Positions 63,401 to 64,000 of a DNA stretch of 64,000 bases are shown piece after piece (positions within the stretch are counted from its first letter, which is position 1; every line of letters begins with the position of its first letter). The notes beneath the pieces are model-generated. The model searched no databases, had not been told where the DNA came from, and saw only the letters and a list, made by a program, of their open reading frames with translations. The stretch is taken from the NCBI GenBank assembly GCA_037074765.1, contig JBAMDO010000054.1, forward strand, positions 220,450-284,449, given 5' to 3'. The stretch comes from Mansonella perstans (Eukaryota > Nematoda > Chromadorea > Rhabditida > Onchocercidae). A program made the translations under genes and the position numbers.

Positions 63401-64000
63401 ACTGATCTGAGATTTCTTATGATACTGTTCTTTTAGGTCCCATGGTATAACCTGACCTAAGGTTTCACGCAAGCCACGTCCATTAGTTTCCAGTGGCAAT
63501 ATCCATTGTTCACTAGTGAAACCACTTACCTGAAGTAAGCTCCAGAGAAACATTAAAGACAATCAAACTATTATCAACATGAAGAAAATATCTTGAACAA
63601 ATAATCTACCCGATTTCTCGTTAATTAAAAATTTCGATTATTCAAAAACCAACCAACAAATGAACATCGCCGTTGTTTACATACAAAGTAATATTGTGAA
63701 TACTTTCTGGTGCTCTTAACATTACGGATACTACCATCATGGTTAAATCAATAATGAACAGCTGTCCAGCCTATAAAACAAATAAATATAAAATTGACCA
63801 CCAAATTTCGAATGATGACTTTTAAAAAAATATAATAATGATACCTTATTCGCATATATTAAATAAGGACGATTTGAATGTCGGGCAGTGTAACAGAGCG
63901 CAGATGTCGGTACACACAAGCATCCCTCCTCCACACCATTAACTTCCAAAATTGAAATGGAATCATTAGCCAAAATATCACATCTATCCCAGGGTACATC
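57409..64000 (-). CDS. large RCC1-repeat protein, possible GLO-4/Claret-like GEF, 5' end outside the window
   Basis: Minus-strand gene running off the right edge. Approximate exons: 63845->64000, 63670-63770, 63340-63540, 63095-63250, 62748-62900, 62405-62666, 61935-62115, 61495-61830, 60830-61090, 60428-60660, 59817-60196, 59550-59730, 59230-59460, 58597-59105, and possibly 57655-57880 and 57409-57467. The N-terminal part looks like beta-propeller strands (FIIDLTMMVVSVML). Next comes a helical region (ITLIQWCAKNNSEHVLVELV; FWSTVAIIVDNSLDKAEIV). Then about six RCC1 units follow, with typical CGxxH and WG signatures: VSCGTEHLLCLTIHGKVYAF, CAGHYHSALISEKGYAFTWG, ACGYAHTLFLMESGVVYVCG, DAGYSHSALINEHKNLYTWG and TVYVWGRNYKGHLG. 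A second helical region ends the protein. RCC1 repeats form a seven-bladed propeller used in GTPase exchange factors and scaffolds. The layout recalls C. elegans GLO-4 and fly Claret, which act in lysosome-related organelle biogenesis, but that name is only a guess. Confidence 0.7.
60193..60264. repeat. tandem duplication of about 35 bp spanning a splice acceptor
   Basis: CACTGAAATACATTACT followed by CTTCATTATTTAT occurs twice (60193-60229 and 60232-60264). On the minus strand each copy contains ATGTATTTCAG, the acceptor of the RCC1 exon that starts near 60196. Confidence 0.85.

Noticed and set aside
1..64000. CRISPR arrays, transposase or reverse transcriptase genes, rRNA genes
   Set aside because: I saw no regularly spaced repeats, no such catalytic motifs and no rRNA-like sequence; short tandem repeats explain the repetitive stretches.

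Overview
The window looks like nuclear DNA of a nematode, probably a spirurid or filarial worm. It is AT-rich, and its multi-exon genes have introns of roughly 100-700 bp. Donors are mostly GTAAG-like and acceptors are TTTCAG/TTTTAG. One start codon sits a few bases after an acceptor-like site, as in spliced-leader trans-splicing. There are no operons, CRISPR arrays or mobile-element genes that I can recognise. Species assignment is inference. All exon edges were read by eye from splice signals and reading-frame continuity.

Layout from left to right. (1) <1-9381, plus: a FAM193-family gene, cut by the left edge. (2) 10475-17088, minus: a PHRF1-like RING/PHD gene, convergent with FAM193. Its C-terminal half looks intact, but the RING and PHD exons carry stops or lack splice sites. 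(3) 18301-19766, plus: a small five-exon gene with atypical C2H2 zinc fingers (151 aa in my model). (4) 20283-29119, minus: a receptor tyrosine kinase with many Ig domains, closest in style to the VEGFR/PDGFR class (C. elegans VER-like). (5) About 29.3-35.4 kb: a gene-poor stretch with a TG microsatellite, a 35-bp tandem repeat and a small pair of duplicated exons, one beside a signal-peptide exon. (6) 35494-40940, plus: a coiled-coil gene with an apparent alternative last exon at 38.8 kb. (7) 45058-50745, minus: a myosin-light-chain-kinase-like kinase with a calmodulin-binding-like segment and a tail of about 900 residues. (8) 53725-54993, minus: a purine nucleoside phosphorylase relic with several frame breaks. 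(9) 57409->64000, minus: a large protein with RCC1 repeats between helical regions, running off the right edge. GLO-4/Claret is a tentative guess.

The genes do not form one pathway. They are a chromatin/transcription factor (PHRF1-like), signalling kinases (RTK, MLCK-like), a trafficking candidate (RCC1 protein) and proteins of unknown role. The most striking point is gene decay. The PNP copy is clearly broken while its motifs remain readable from start to stop. The PHRF1-like gene has lost key RING and PHD residues in the given sequence. I did not find a convincing new multi-gene system.
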